Positions 1-6,580 of a stretch of DNA of 11,527 bases are shown here, piece by piece. Made by a program: the position numbers and the translations under genes. This DNA is from Caldimicrobium sp964595655 (GTDB lineage: Bacteria > Desulfobacterota > Thermodesulfobacteria > Thermodesulfobacteriales > Thermodesulfobacteriaceae): positions 1 to 11,527 of the forward strand of contig CAZQQV010000045.1 of assembly GCA_964595655.1 (NCBI GenBank), in the 5' to 3' direction. Numbering within the stretch: the stretch's first letter is position 1; each line of letters opens with the position of its first letter. The notes under the pieces are model-generated. The model had not been told where the DNA came from. It made no database searches and worked only from the letters and a program-made list of their open reading frames with translations.

Positions 1-127
1 TGGACTCAATGGCAAATTTAAAGCCCTCAAGTTGACCTGTGACCGAAGCCCTAAATTCCCTAAACTCCTCCTTTATCTCACTTATTATCACTTCCCTAAA
101 CTTTTCTAAAATTTTCTCTATGTCCAT
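1..127 (-). CDS. N-terminal fragment of an unknown charged, probably helical protein (cut by window edge)
   Basis: The minus strand opens with ATG at 127-125 and stays open to the window edge, giving 42 codons that begin MDIEKILEKFREVI. A GTGGAGG-type ribosome binding site lies about 6 bases before the ATG. The residues are rich in Glu, Lys, Ile and Phe, with a heptad-like spacing of Ile/Leu/Phe that suggests an amphipathic helix or coiled coil. There is no signal peptide and no motif I recognise. It has a plausible promoter in the divergent spacer (159-187). Reality as a gene is supported by the ribosome binding site, the promoter and the unbroken frame. The function cannot be told from this fragment. 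Confidence 0.6.
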   Translation of the reverse strand, partial: MDIEKILEKFREVIISEIKEEFREFRASVTGQLEGFKFAIES

Positions 128-158
128 AAAAGCCTCCACTTTACTTTTATCTTGTTTA

Positions 159-187
159 ATATTAATGGATAATTAGGGTGATAACAA
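159..187 (-). promoter_or_regulatory. Predicted sigma-70-type promoter for the minus-strand gene at 1-127, with upstream A-tracts
   Basis: Read on the minus strand, TTGTTA (187-182) is followed after exactly 17 bases by TAATAT (164-159); each box matches 4 of 6 consensus bases. Directly upstream, 191-216 is almost pure A on this strand, in three runs of 6 to 8, which resembles an UP element that would bind the RNA polymerase alpha subunit. The boxes are seen directly; the promoter activity is inferred. Confidence 0.42.
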
Positions 188-233
188 GGGTTTTTTTTGC
201 GTTTTTTTTATTTTTTGAAAACTTGTGGGGAGA

Positions 234-267
234 GTATTTGTGAGCTTAAGCCCTCATATACTATAGA
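234..267 (+). promoter_or_regulatory. Possible promoter for the plus-strand operon starting at 303
   Basis: TTGTGA (238-243) is followed after 18 bases by TATAGA (262-267). An overlapping TATACT (257-262) is a better -10 box but has no good -35 at the right distance. Either choice would give a short leader of roughly 30 to 40 bases before the ATG at 303. This is the only promoter-like region on this strand of the spacer, and the call is weak. Confidence 0.3.
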
Positions 268-302
268 TTTGGAGAATCAAATTCTGTGGTAATCTTTAAA
301 AT

Positions 303-2147
303 ATGAAAATAAGGGCTTTTATTCTTTCAGCAGGCTTTGGAACAAGGCTAAAGCCCATAACCGAAAAATTCCCCAAACCCCTTATTCCCATCCTTGGAAA
401 ACCTTTACTCCAGCGCATAATAAATAAACTTTATAAAGCAGGAATTTTAGAAATTGCCCTTAATGTTCATCATTTTGCTGAAAAAATTTTAAATTTTTTT
501 GAGGAGGTGTCCTTTTCAGGAAGGATTCAAACCTTTTATGAAAGAGAAATTCTTGGCACAGGGGGAGGACTTAAAAACGCAGAGTCCTTTCTTAAGGATG
601 CTCCGTTCTTGGTTCACAACGGAGATATTTTTACTGATTTTGAAATAAAAGAGCTCCTCAAGGCCCATTTTGAAGAAAGGCCCATTGCCACCTTGGTTGT
701 CCTTGACAATCCTAAAGAAAATCGCCTTTTTCTTGATGAAGAGGGAAATTTGATTGGAGTTGAGGGATATTTTGAGCCTGAGATTTATTCCAAAAAAGCT
801 GGGTTTGCAGGAATTGCCCTTTATGAGCCAGAGTTTTTGAGTTTTCTTGAAAGGGGCTTTTCTTCAGTTGTCCCCTTCTGGATTAAAGCCTTAAAATCAG
901 GAAGGCCCATTAAAACGATCCCTCTTTCTGGTTTCTGGTTTGATTGCGGAACTCCTGAGGGCTATTTTAATGCTATAAAAACCTTTCTTAAAAAACTTGG
1001 GGAGAGTGCTTACTTTCATCCTATGGCAAGGGCTGATGAGCTTGAATTTCAGGGTTTTGTCTCTGTGGAGACAGAAACAACCTTTGAAAAGGGAACCTTC
1101 CTAAAAAATGTTATTGTTCTTTCCGAAAAAGGAAAACTAGCTGGCTCTTTTGAGGGAGGAATTCTCTTTGAGGATAAATTTATTCCGGTAAGGGCACCCT
1201 TTCAAGGTGAAAAGGAAGAAATAGGCTTTGGAGGCTCAGATAGAAAATTTTTCCGCCTTTTTAACGGATTAATTTTAATGAAGGATTCTAAAGACTCTAA
1301 TGATTTCAAAAGAACCTATAGATACGGCTTATTTCTTAAAGAGAAGGGGATAAGTGTTCCTGAAATAAAGGGGGCTGACTTTGAAAAAAAAGAGATCCTC
1401 TATGAAGACCTTGGCGATGTCTCCCTTTATACCTGGCTTAAAGCAAGAAAAGAGCCTGAAAGAATACTTGAAATGTACAAAAAGGTTTTAGTGGAAATGG
1501 TAAAACTGCACACTCTAAAAGTTGATAACTTCCAATCTTTTAGGCCTTTTGATTTTGAGCATTTTCGCTGGGAAACAAAGTATTTTCAGGAAAAATTCCT
1601 GGAATTTTTCTGCGAAATGAAGGCAAAAAGGGGGCTTGAAAAGGAGTTTGATGAGCTTGCAAGGATTTGTGATAGCTTTTCAAAAAATTTAGTTCACAGG
1701 GATTTTCAATCTCAAAATGTGATGATAAAAGATGGAAAGCCCTATCTCATTGATTATCAGGGGATGAGGATTGGTCCCTCTGGATATGACCTCTCCTCTC
1801 TTTTATGGGATCCCTATTATCAGCTTAGAGAGTCTCTTAGAAAAGAGCTTCTCAATTTTTATATTGAACTGAGAAAAAAGATTGAGCCATACTTTGAGGA
1901 GGGCTCACTCCTTGAGAGCCTTCCCTTTTTAAGAGTTCAAAGACATCTGCAGGCCCTTTCTGCCTATGTAAATCTCTCTATTTTTAAGGGAAAAAGATAT
2001 TTTTTAAAATTTATCCCCTCCTGCCTTTCCTATCTTGAAGAGGAAGTGAAGGCATTGGAATTTCGCTGTATTAGAGAGACAGTCTTTGAAGCCAAGGAAA
2101 GGCTCATTAAAAAGGGTTTTTATGAAGAACTTGAAGAGTTTTCGTAA
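303..2147 (+). CDS. Fused sugar-1-phosphate nucleotidyltransferase (MurU-like) and anomeric sugar kinase (AmgK-like, aminoglycoside phosphotransferase fold)
   Basis: A 614-residue two-domain protein. Residues 1 to about 235 are an NTP-transferase domain: a nucleotide-binding loop GFGTRLKPIT (11-20), PKPL (24-27, with the conserved Lys25), GTGGGL (85-90), metal-binding NGD (106-108) and FDCGTPEGY (213-221). Residues 245-300 look like a short vestigial beta-helix linker. Residues 305 to about 590 form a kinase domain of the aminoglycoside phosphotransferase fold: GGSDRKFFRL (310-319), YEDLGD (367-372), catalytic HRDFQSQN (465-472) and IDYQ (483-486) followed by GPSGYDLSSLL, a pattern typical of the AmgK group. 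In Pseudomonas, separate AmgK and MurU turn MurNAc into MurNAc-1-phosphate and then UDP-MurNAc, a cell-wall recycling route. A single protein with both steps is the inference here; another sugar, such as a hexose or heptose, is possible. The start is fixed by the conserved N-terminus, although no clear ribosome binding site precedes it. First gene of the operon. Confidence 0.85.
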   Translation: MKIRAFILSAGFGTRLKPITEKFPKPLIPILGKPLLQRIINKLYKAGILEIALNVHHFAEKILNFFEEVSFSGRIQTFYEREILGTGGGLKNAESFLKDAPFLVHNGDIFTDFEIKELLKAHFEERPIATLVVLDNPKENRLFLDEEGNLIGVEGYFEPEIYSKKAGFAGIALYEPEFLSFLERGFSSVVPFWIKALKSGRPIKTIPLSGFWFDCGTPEGYFNAIKTFLKKLGESAYFHPMARADELEFQGFVSVETETTFEKGTFLKNVIVLSEKGKLAGSFEGGILFEDKFIPVRAPFQGEKEEIGFGGSDRKFFRLFNGLILMKDSKDSNDFKRTYRYGLFLKEKGISVPEIKGADFEKKEILYEDLGDVSLYTWLKARKEPERILEMYKKVLVEMVKLHTLKVDNFQSFRPFDFEHFRWETKYFQEKFLEFFCEMKAKRGLEKEFDELARICDSFSKNLVHRDFQSQNVMIKDGKPYLIDYQGMRIGPSGYDLSSLLWDPYYQLRESLRKELLNFYIELRKKIEPYFEEGSLLESLPFLRVQRHLQALSAYVNLSIFKGKRYFLKFIPSCLSYLEEEVKALEFRCIRETVFEAKERLIKKGFYEELEEFS

Positions 2148-2418
2148 TGAAAAGGATTTGAGGCTCTTTGTTAAAAGATTTTTAAAAGAGAGACTAAAGG
2201 GGCTTCCTGAGGGCACAAAAATTGAGGTTGAAGTTGCTTCACTGAAGCCTCCTTCAGTGAATCTCTATTTTCCCTTTTATTCAGAGGGGAATTTAATAAG
2301 GGCCTTTGAGGTTGATTTTTTACTGGCTGAGCTTTATAATTTGGGCATAGAGTGCAGTCTTTTTTATCAGGACGACATAGGGGAAAGGAATGGGTCTTCT
2401 TGTATTGGTTCCAAGTGA
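2122..2418 (+). CDS. Small conserved-looking hypothetical protein between the nucleotidyltransferase-kinase gene and mqnB
   Basis: Encodes about 98 residues from the ATG at 2122; the frame is open further upstream to an ATG at 2086, but that would lengthen the overlap with the previous gene from 26 to 62 bases, so 2122 is preferred. The protein has a basic helical N-terminus (KDLRLFVKRFLKERL), a middle with alternating hydrophobic residues (KIEVEVASL, VNLYFPF) that suggests beta strands, and a second helix (VDFLLAELYNLGI) before an acidic stretch. There are no membrane segments or cysteine motifs. It overlaps the mqnB start by 29 bases, so its last 9 or so residues are constrained by that gene. 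I do not recognise the family. The gap-free position and overlaps on both sides argue for a real, translationally coupled gene. Confidence 0.65.
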   Translation: MKNLKSFRNEKDLRLFVKRFLKERLKGLPEGTKIEVEVASLKPPSVNLYFPFYSEGNLIRAFEVDFLLAELYNLGIECSLFYQDDIGERNGSSCIGSK

Positions 2419-3013
2419 ACTTGAGGCCTCCTATCTCGCAGATTTACCTCTGGAACTTCATGTTATTGGTATTGGGCCAGTTGATGCTGCCCTTTCGGCT
2501 TATCAGATTTTTCTTGAAAGAAAGCCAAGTATTGCCTTTCTTACAGGCTTTGCCGGGGCTTATCCAAAAAGTGAACTCAAAATTGGAGATGTGATTGTTG
2601 CAACCTGCGAGAAATTTGTAGATTTTGGAAGAAAATATGAAACCCACTTTACTCCCCTTCCTGATGGAATTCCAGCCTGGGATTATTGCCCTCTGACTCA
2701 TGTGTTTACCGAAAAGCTTATCTATATTCTTGAACTCAATGGATTTGAGCCCCAAGGAGGCCCTCTTGCAACAGTCTGTTCTGCCTCTTATGATTTACAG
2801 AGAGCGCGCTTTATAGAAGAAAAATTTCAGGTGCTTGCAGAAAACATGGAGGGCTTTGGGGTTGGGAGGGCAGCAAGAAAAGCAAAGGTGTTTTTACTTG
2901 AGCTTAGAGTTATCAGCAATCTCCTTTCTCAGCCAGAAAAAGACTGGGACTTTGAGAAAGCAGGAAAAAGACTTCGCGAGGTCTGGGAATGTCTTCTGAG
3001 AGAGTGGAAATAG
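2390..3013 (+). CDS. mqnB: Futalosine hydrolase MqnB (menaquinone biosynthesis)
   Basis: A 207-residue cytoplasmic nucleosidase of the purine phosphorylase/MTA-SAH nucleosidase fold, slightly shorter than usual for MqnB. In the futalosine pathway it splits futalosine or aminodeoxyfutalosine, releasing the base and leaving dehypoxanthine futalosine for the radical-SAM cyclase MqnC. Visible signatures are GIGPVDAA (27-34), GFAGAYP (53-59), the ribose-binding ENMEGFGVGRAA (151-162, Glu154) and RVISNLLS (173-180) followed by an acidic DWDFEKA, as in MqnB rather than in MTA/SAH nucleosidase. A strong ribosome binding site, AGGGGAAAGG, sits just before the ATG inside the preceding gene. The neighbour mqnD supports the assignment; MqnA, MqnC and MqnE must lie elsewhere. 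Confidence 0.9.
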   Translation: MGLLVLVPSELEASYLADLPLELHVIGIGPVDAALSAYQIFLERKPSIAFLTGFAGAYPKSELKIGDVIVATCEKFVDFGRKYETHFTPLPDGIPAWDYCPLTHVFTEKLIYILELNGFEPQGGPLATVCSASYDLQRARFIEEKFQVLAENMEGFGVGRAARKAKVFLLELRVISNLLSQPEKDWDFEKAGKRLREVWECLLREWK

Positions 3014-3819
3014 CAGCATCCCCCTGTCCCAACGATGTCTTCATACTCTCAGGCTTGCTTGAAAAGAAGATTTTAACCCCCTTTGAGATAACCTTTAAGT
3101 TTGCAGATATAGAAACCCTAAATGAGTTAGCCCTTAGAAAGGAAATTCCTGTTATTAAGGCCTCCTTTGCTATTTATCCTCACATCTGTGAGGATTATGA
3201 AATTCTTTCCTGCGGAAGTGCTCTTGGATTCGGAGTTGGCCCCATATTAATTTCAAGGGATGAGTTTTCAGACGAAAGGGATCTTCAAGGAAGAAAAATA
3301 GCCCTTCCAGGAAAGTTTACCACAGCCAATTTTCTCTATGATTTTTTCTTTAATGGAAAGGGCGAAAAAATTTTTCTTCCCTATCATGAAATAATTCCTG
3401 CCCTTCTTGAGAGGAAGGCAGATTTTGGGGTTTTAATTCATGAGGGTAGATTTGTGTATGAAAAGTATGGCTTAAAGCTTGTTTGTGATCTTGGGGAACT
3501 CTGGGAAAAAAAGACAACTGCTCCCCTTCCCCTTGGAGGATTTTTCATCAAAAGGGGACTTTCTGATAATTTAAAAAAAGAAATTCTTAAGGTCTTAAGA
3601 AAAAGTTTGCAGTATGCCTGGGAGCACAGGGAGGAGGTCTATCCTCTTCTAAAACAATATGCCCAGGAACTTGAAAAAGAGGTTATTTTTAAACATGTTG
3701 AAACCTATGTGAATAGATTTACCTTTCGTCTGGAAGGAGAAGCCCTTTACGGGCTGAAAATTTTTATGGAATTTCTTGGGTTAAGGGGAGGTATTAAAAA
3801 ATTTATCTGGGAGTCTTGA
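2989..3819 (+). CDS. mqnD: 1,4-dihydroxy-6-naphthoate synthase MqnD
   Basis: A 276-residue protein of the periplasmic-binding-protein-like MqnA/MqnD family, acting in the cytoplasm. It converts cyclic dehypoxanthine futalosine to 1,4-dihydroxy-6-naphthoate, the naphthalene core of menaquinone. Recognisable blocks are SPCPND (11-16) at the N-terminus, KASFAIYPHI (57-66), SCGSALGFGVGP (74-85), PGKFTTANFL (107-116), LIHEGRF (149-155) carrying the presumed catalytic His151, and PLPLGGFFIKR (179-189). The ATG at 2989 overlaps the end of mqnB by 25 bases; a GTG at 3004 is a less likely alternative. Adjacent mqnB and mqnD make a menaquinone role firm, which fits an anaerobe using quinone-linked respiration. 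Confidence 0.92.
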   Translation: MSSERVEIAASPCPNDVFILSGLLEKKILTPFEITFKFADIETLNELALRKEIPVIKASFAIYPHICEDYEILSCGSALGFGVGPILISRDEFSDERDLQGRKIALPGKFTTANFLYDFFFNGKGEKIFLPYHEIIPALLERKADFGVLIHEGRFVYEKYGLKLVCDLGELWEKKTTAPLPLGGFFIKRGLSDNLKKEILKVLRKSLQYAWEHREEVYPLLKQYAQELEKEVIFKHVETYVNRFTFRLEGEALYGLKIFMEFLGLRGGIKKFIWES

Positions 3820-3823
3820 AGAA

Positions 3824-4513
3824 ATGGAATTTTTAAAATTTTTCTGGCAAATTGGTTGGGTTGGAAGAGGGGTTCTTTTCTTTTTACTTTTAATGAGCTT
3901 TATTTCCTGGTATTACATTTTTTACAATTTTTTTTATTTTCAAAAATTTAAAAACCTTCTTGAAAAGTGGAAGCTCAAGCTGGATAATCTTAAGGATATT
4001 GCCAGTTTTTTAAGGGAAGTTAAAGTTGTAGAGGATGATCTTTCAAAGGGTTTAAAAAGATTTATGGTTAAATTTGCAGGTGTTTACGATTACTATTTTA
4101 GAGGTCAGGAAAATCAAAATTCCCCAAAGGAGGAGTTAAAAGAATTTGCCGAAAAGGATCTTGAAGAATACGCAAGGATTGAGCAGGAAAGAATGCTTCT
4201 TGACCTTGGCAAGGGTCTTGGATTTCTTGCAACCACAGCAAGCACTGCCCCATTTATAGGGCTTTTTGGGACCGTTTGGGGAATTATGAGGGCCTTTCAT
4301 GAAATTGGACTTAAAGGAAGTGCTTCCCTTGCAACTGTTGCCCCAGGTATTGCTGAAGCCCTTGTTAATACAGCCCTTGGGCTTATGGTTGCCATTCCAG
4401 CAAGTTTAGCTTATAATTATTTTTTATTGAAAAAGGAAAGGCTATCAAAGGAAATGGAATTACTTTACAGAAATCTTTTAATTCTTGGAAGAAGGGAGTT
4501 TATAAAATCCTAA
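3824..4513 (+). CDS. tolQ: MotA/TolQ/ExbB-family proton channel protein (inner membrane)
   Basis: A 229-residue inner-membrane protein with three predicted helices at about residues 15-38, 132-158 and 170-200. It carries the family hallmark TAPFIGLFGTVWGIM (141-155) and VAPGIAEALVNTALGL (172-187), which includes the conserved Glu178. TolQ and ExbB form a pentamer around a TolR/ExbD dimer and use proton flow to energise outer-membrane processes: Tol-Pal constriction or TonB-dependent uptake. The loop between helices 1 and 2 (about 45-130) is charged and cytoplasmic. Only 4 bases separate it from mqnD, so it is in the same operon. No TolR/ExbD partner follows; the next gene is thioredoxin behind its own promoter. 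TolQ and ExbB cannot be separated from this sequence alone. Confidence 0.85.
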   Translation: MEFLKFFWQIGWVGRGVLFFLLLMSFISWYYIFYNFFYFQKFKNLLEKWKLKLDNLKDIASFLREVKVVEDDLSKGLKRFMVKFAGVYDYYFRGQENQNSPKEELKEFAEKDLEEYARIEQERMLLDLGKGLGFLATTASTAPFIGLFGTVWGIMRAFHEIGLKGSASLATVAPGIAEALVNTALGLMVAIPASLAYNYFLLKKERLSKEMELLYRNLLILGRREFIKS

Positions 4514-4517
4514 ACCC

Positions 4518-4546
4518 TTGCCAAAATTTAAAAAGTATAGTATTTT
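4518..4546 (+). promoter_or_regulatory. Predicted promoter of the trxA-trxB-bamD operon
   Basis: TTGCCA (4518-4523) and TATTTT (4541-4546) are separated by the optimal 17 bases. A second AT-rich box, TATAAA (4549-4554), lies just downstream without a matching -35. The leader then runs to an AAGGAGG ribosome binding site at 4564-4570, 7 bases before the ATG at 4578. This is the best promoter match in the window. Confidence 0.55.
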
Positions 4547-4577
4547 AGTATAAAATTTCCATTAAGGAGGGGAAAAA

Positions 4578-4904
4578 ATGGGAGCTTGCAAAGTGACTGA
4601 TCAGGATTTTGAGAAAGAGGTTCTCCAATCACCAATACCTGTTCTTGTAGATTTCTGGGCTGCCTGGTGTGGGCCTTGCAGGGCAATTGCTCCTGTTATT
4701 GATGAGCTTGCAGAGGAACTTGCAGGAAAAGTAAAGGTTTGTAAACTAAATGTGGATGAAAATCCTATTACCCCTGGAAAATATGGAATCCGTGCTATCC
4801 CAACTCTTATTATTTTCAAAAATGGTCAGCCTGTTGAAACCATTGTAGGAGCAGTATCCAAGGCAACAATTGTAAATGCCATAAATAAGGCGTTAGGGCA
4901 ATAA
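4578..4904 (+). CDS. trxA: Thioredoxin
   Basis: A 108-residue single-domain cytoplasmic thioredoxin of normal length. It reduces protein disulfides using its active-site pair in WCGPC (residues 30-34) and has the conserved cis-proline in IPT (Pro75), Asp25 in VDFWA and the Gly-rich turn near 82. Two extra cysteines (Cys4 and Cys55) lie outside the active site. It is preceded by a near-perfect ribosome binding site and a promoter, which suggests strong expression, and is followed after 6 bases by its own reductase gene. Confidence 0.96.
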   Translation: MGACKVTDQDFEKEVLQSPIPVLVDFWAAWCGPCRAIAPVIDELAEELAGKVKVCKLNVDENPITPGKYGIRAIPTLIIFKNGQPVETIVGAVSKATIVNAINKALGQ

Positions 4905-4910
4905 ATTTCC

Positions 4911-5843
4911 TTGAAGAATGAGCTTTTTGATATAATAATTGTCGGGGCAGGACCTGCGGGCCTAACTGCCTGTTTATATGCCTGCAGGTCCCTTCTTAAA
5001 GTTTTGCTTGTCGATAAAGGTCCAATTGGTGGGCAGGTTCTTTATACCGATTTCATTGAAAATTATCCTGGTTTTCCTGAGGGGATCTCTGGATACGATT
5101 TAATTGAGCGCTTTCAAAAACAGCTTGAACCTTATAAATATGAATTTCTTCAAGAAGAAGTGCTAGACCTAAAAGTAGAGGGAGATTTAAAAGAGGTTTA
5201 TCTTTCAAATGGAACGGTGGTTAAAGGAAAAGCTGTAATTCTTGCCATAGGAGCAAAACCGAGAAAACTTGGTATTCCCGGTGAGCTTGAATTTACAGGG
5301 AAAGGAGTCTCCTATTGTGCCATATGTGATGGTCCTTTTTTTAGGGGAGAGGTTGTTGCCGTTGTAGGAGGAGGAAATACTGCTCTTCAGGAGGCCTTGC
5401 ATCTTACCAAATTTGCAAGTAAAGTCTATCTAATCCATCGAAGAGAAGCTTTTAGAGCAACCCCTATTCTTCAGAAAAGGGTTATGGAAAACCCAAAAAT
5501 TGAAATCATTGTTCCTGCGATTGTAGAAGAAATTAAGGGAAAAGACAGAGTGGAAAAAATAATCTATAAAAATCTTAAAACCGATGAAAAAAAGGAACTT
5601 TCCCTTTCTGGAGTTTTCATTTTTATTGGTTTTGAGCCACAAACGAATTGGCTGAAAGGAAAGGTTGAACTTGATGAAGCTGGATTTATAAAAGTTGACA
5701 GGGAAATGTGCACCTCCCTTCCAGGGGTTTTTGCCTGCGGAGACTGTGTAAGTAAAAAATTTCGCCAGATAGTCAATGCCTGCGGAGAAGGAGCAGTAGC
5801 TGCCCTTAATGCAGAAGAATATATTAGGAGTATGGAAAAGTGA
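4911..5843 (+). CDS. trxB: Thioredoxin reductase (NADPH, FAD)
   Basis: A 310-residue low-molecular-weight thioredoxin reductase. It passes electrons from NADPH through FAD and a redox disulfide to thioredoxin, whose gene lies 6 bases upstream. Visible motifs: FAD-binding GAGPAG (12-17), redox-active CAIC (136-139), the second dinucleotide-binding loop GGGNTA (153-158), HRREAFRA (176-183) whose arginines favour NADPH, and the C-terminal FAD motif FACGDC. The start is a TTG at 4911; no in-frame ATG lies near it and the conserved N-terminus needs this position. The ribosome binding site is weak (AGGG about 12 bases away), so translation probably depends on coupling to trxA. Confidence 0.95.
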   Translation: MKNELFDIIIVGAGPAGLTACLYACRSLLKVLLVDKGPIGGQVLYTDFIENYPGFPEGISGYDLIERFQKQLEPYKYEFLQEEVLDLKVEGDLKEVYLSNGTVVKGKAVILAIGAKPRKLGIPGELEFTGKGVSYCAICDGPFFRGEVVAVVGGGNTALQEALHLTKFASKVYLIHRREAFRATPILQKRVMENPKIEIIVPAIVEEIKGKDRVEKIIYKNLKTDEKKELSLSGVFIFIGFEPQTNWLKGKVELDEAGFIKVDREMCTSLPGVFACGDCVSKKFRQIVNACGEGAVAALNAEEYIRSMEK

Positions 5844-6580
5844 GGTTATTTAGGCCAATTCTTCTAATTTTTCTTCTTGCCATATTTTCTGGTTGTGGAG
5901 CTATTCCCAAAGAATTGCAATTTTGGAGACCAAGTGAGGCCAAAATTGAAAAGGAATCTCCTCTATATGAACTTATGCAGAGGGCAGAAAGAAGCTTTCA
6001 AAGGGGACGCTATGACCTGGCCTATCAATATTATGAAGAGATTAAAAACAAATATCCAGGAACCCCTGAGGCAGTGCTTGCTGAGCTTCGCCTTGCAGAT
6101 ACCAAGTTCTGGGAAGGCTCATATCTTGAGGCTATAACTCTCTATGAAGAATTTGAAAAATTTTATCCCAACAATGAGGCTATTCCTTATGTGATTTTTC
6201 AGATAGGCACCTGTTATTATAAACTTCGTCAGACCATTGATAGGGATCCCACTTATGCCAAAAAGGCTATTGAAACCTATCAAAGATTACTTCAAACCTA
6301 TCCAGATAGTCCCTACTCAATTGAGGCCAAAAAACGCATCTCTGAGTTAAGGGAACTTCTTGCTCAACACGAACTTTATGTGGCAAGATTTTATCATAAA
6401 ATCAAGTATTATCGTGCAGCCTATAAAAGGCTTCTTTATCTTATTGAAACCTATCCCGATACTCATGCGGCAAAATATGCAACAGGTCTTCTTGAAAAAT
6501 ATTATCAATTGGCTCTAAAGGAAACTGAAGAACTTAATGCAGGTATAAAAAAAGATTTCTTTGGAGCTCAAGTACCTTAA
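5840..6580 (+). CDS. bamD: Outer membrane protein assembly lipoprotein BamD
   Basis: A 246-residue lipoprotein with tetratricopeptide-like repeats. The N-terminus has a basic start, a hydrophobic stretch (7-16) and a lipobox ending FSGC, so Cys19 would be lipidated and the mature protein anchored to the inner face of the outer membrane. Helical repeats run from about 43-73, 79-111, 116-155 and 176-206, including AQHELYVARFYHKIKYYRAA (175-194), a typical BamD stretch. BamD works with BamA to insert beta-barrel proteins. The start is GTG at 5840, overlapping the trxB stop as GTGA, with AGGAG at 5826-5830. Third gene of the trx operon. Its stop overlaps the stop of the opposing zinc-ribbon gene. 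Confidence 0.9.
   Translation: MRLFRPILLIFLLAIFSGCGAIPKELQFWRPSEAKIEKESPLYELMQRAERSFQRGRYDLAYQYYEEIKNKYPGTPEAVLAELRLADTKFWEGSYLEAITLYEEFEKFYPNNEAIPYVIFQIGTCYYKLRQTIDRDPTYAKKAIETYQRLLQTYPDSPYSIEAKKRISELRELLAQHELYVARFYHKIKYYRAAYKRLLYLIETYPDTHAAKYATGLLEKYYQLALKETEELNAGIKKDFFGAQVP

Noticed and set aside
2086..2121. Upstream ATG start for the small gene before mqnB
   Set aside because: It would extend the overlap with the preceding gene to 62 bases, and the extra residues (MKPRKGSLKRVF) look like an out-of-frame reading of that gene.
303..2147. Aminoglycoside resistance kinase
   Set aside because: The kinase domain has the aminoglycoside phosphotransferase fold, but the YEDLGD, IDYQ and GPSGYDLSSLL pattern and the fusion to a sugar nucleotidyltransferase point to sugar phosphorylation rather than drug resistance.
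2352..2594. 80-codon plus-strand frame overlapping mqnB
   Set aside because: It lies in another frame across the end of the small hypothetical gene and the start of mqnB; mqnB is clearly the coding frame there.
6547..6576. Possible terminator for the minus-strand secA operon inside bamD
   Set aside because: There is a run of seven T residues on that strand, but the preceding stem is very short with mismatches.
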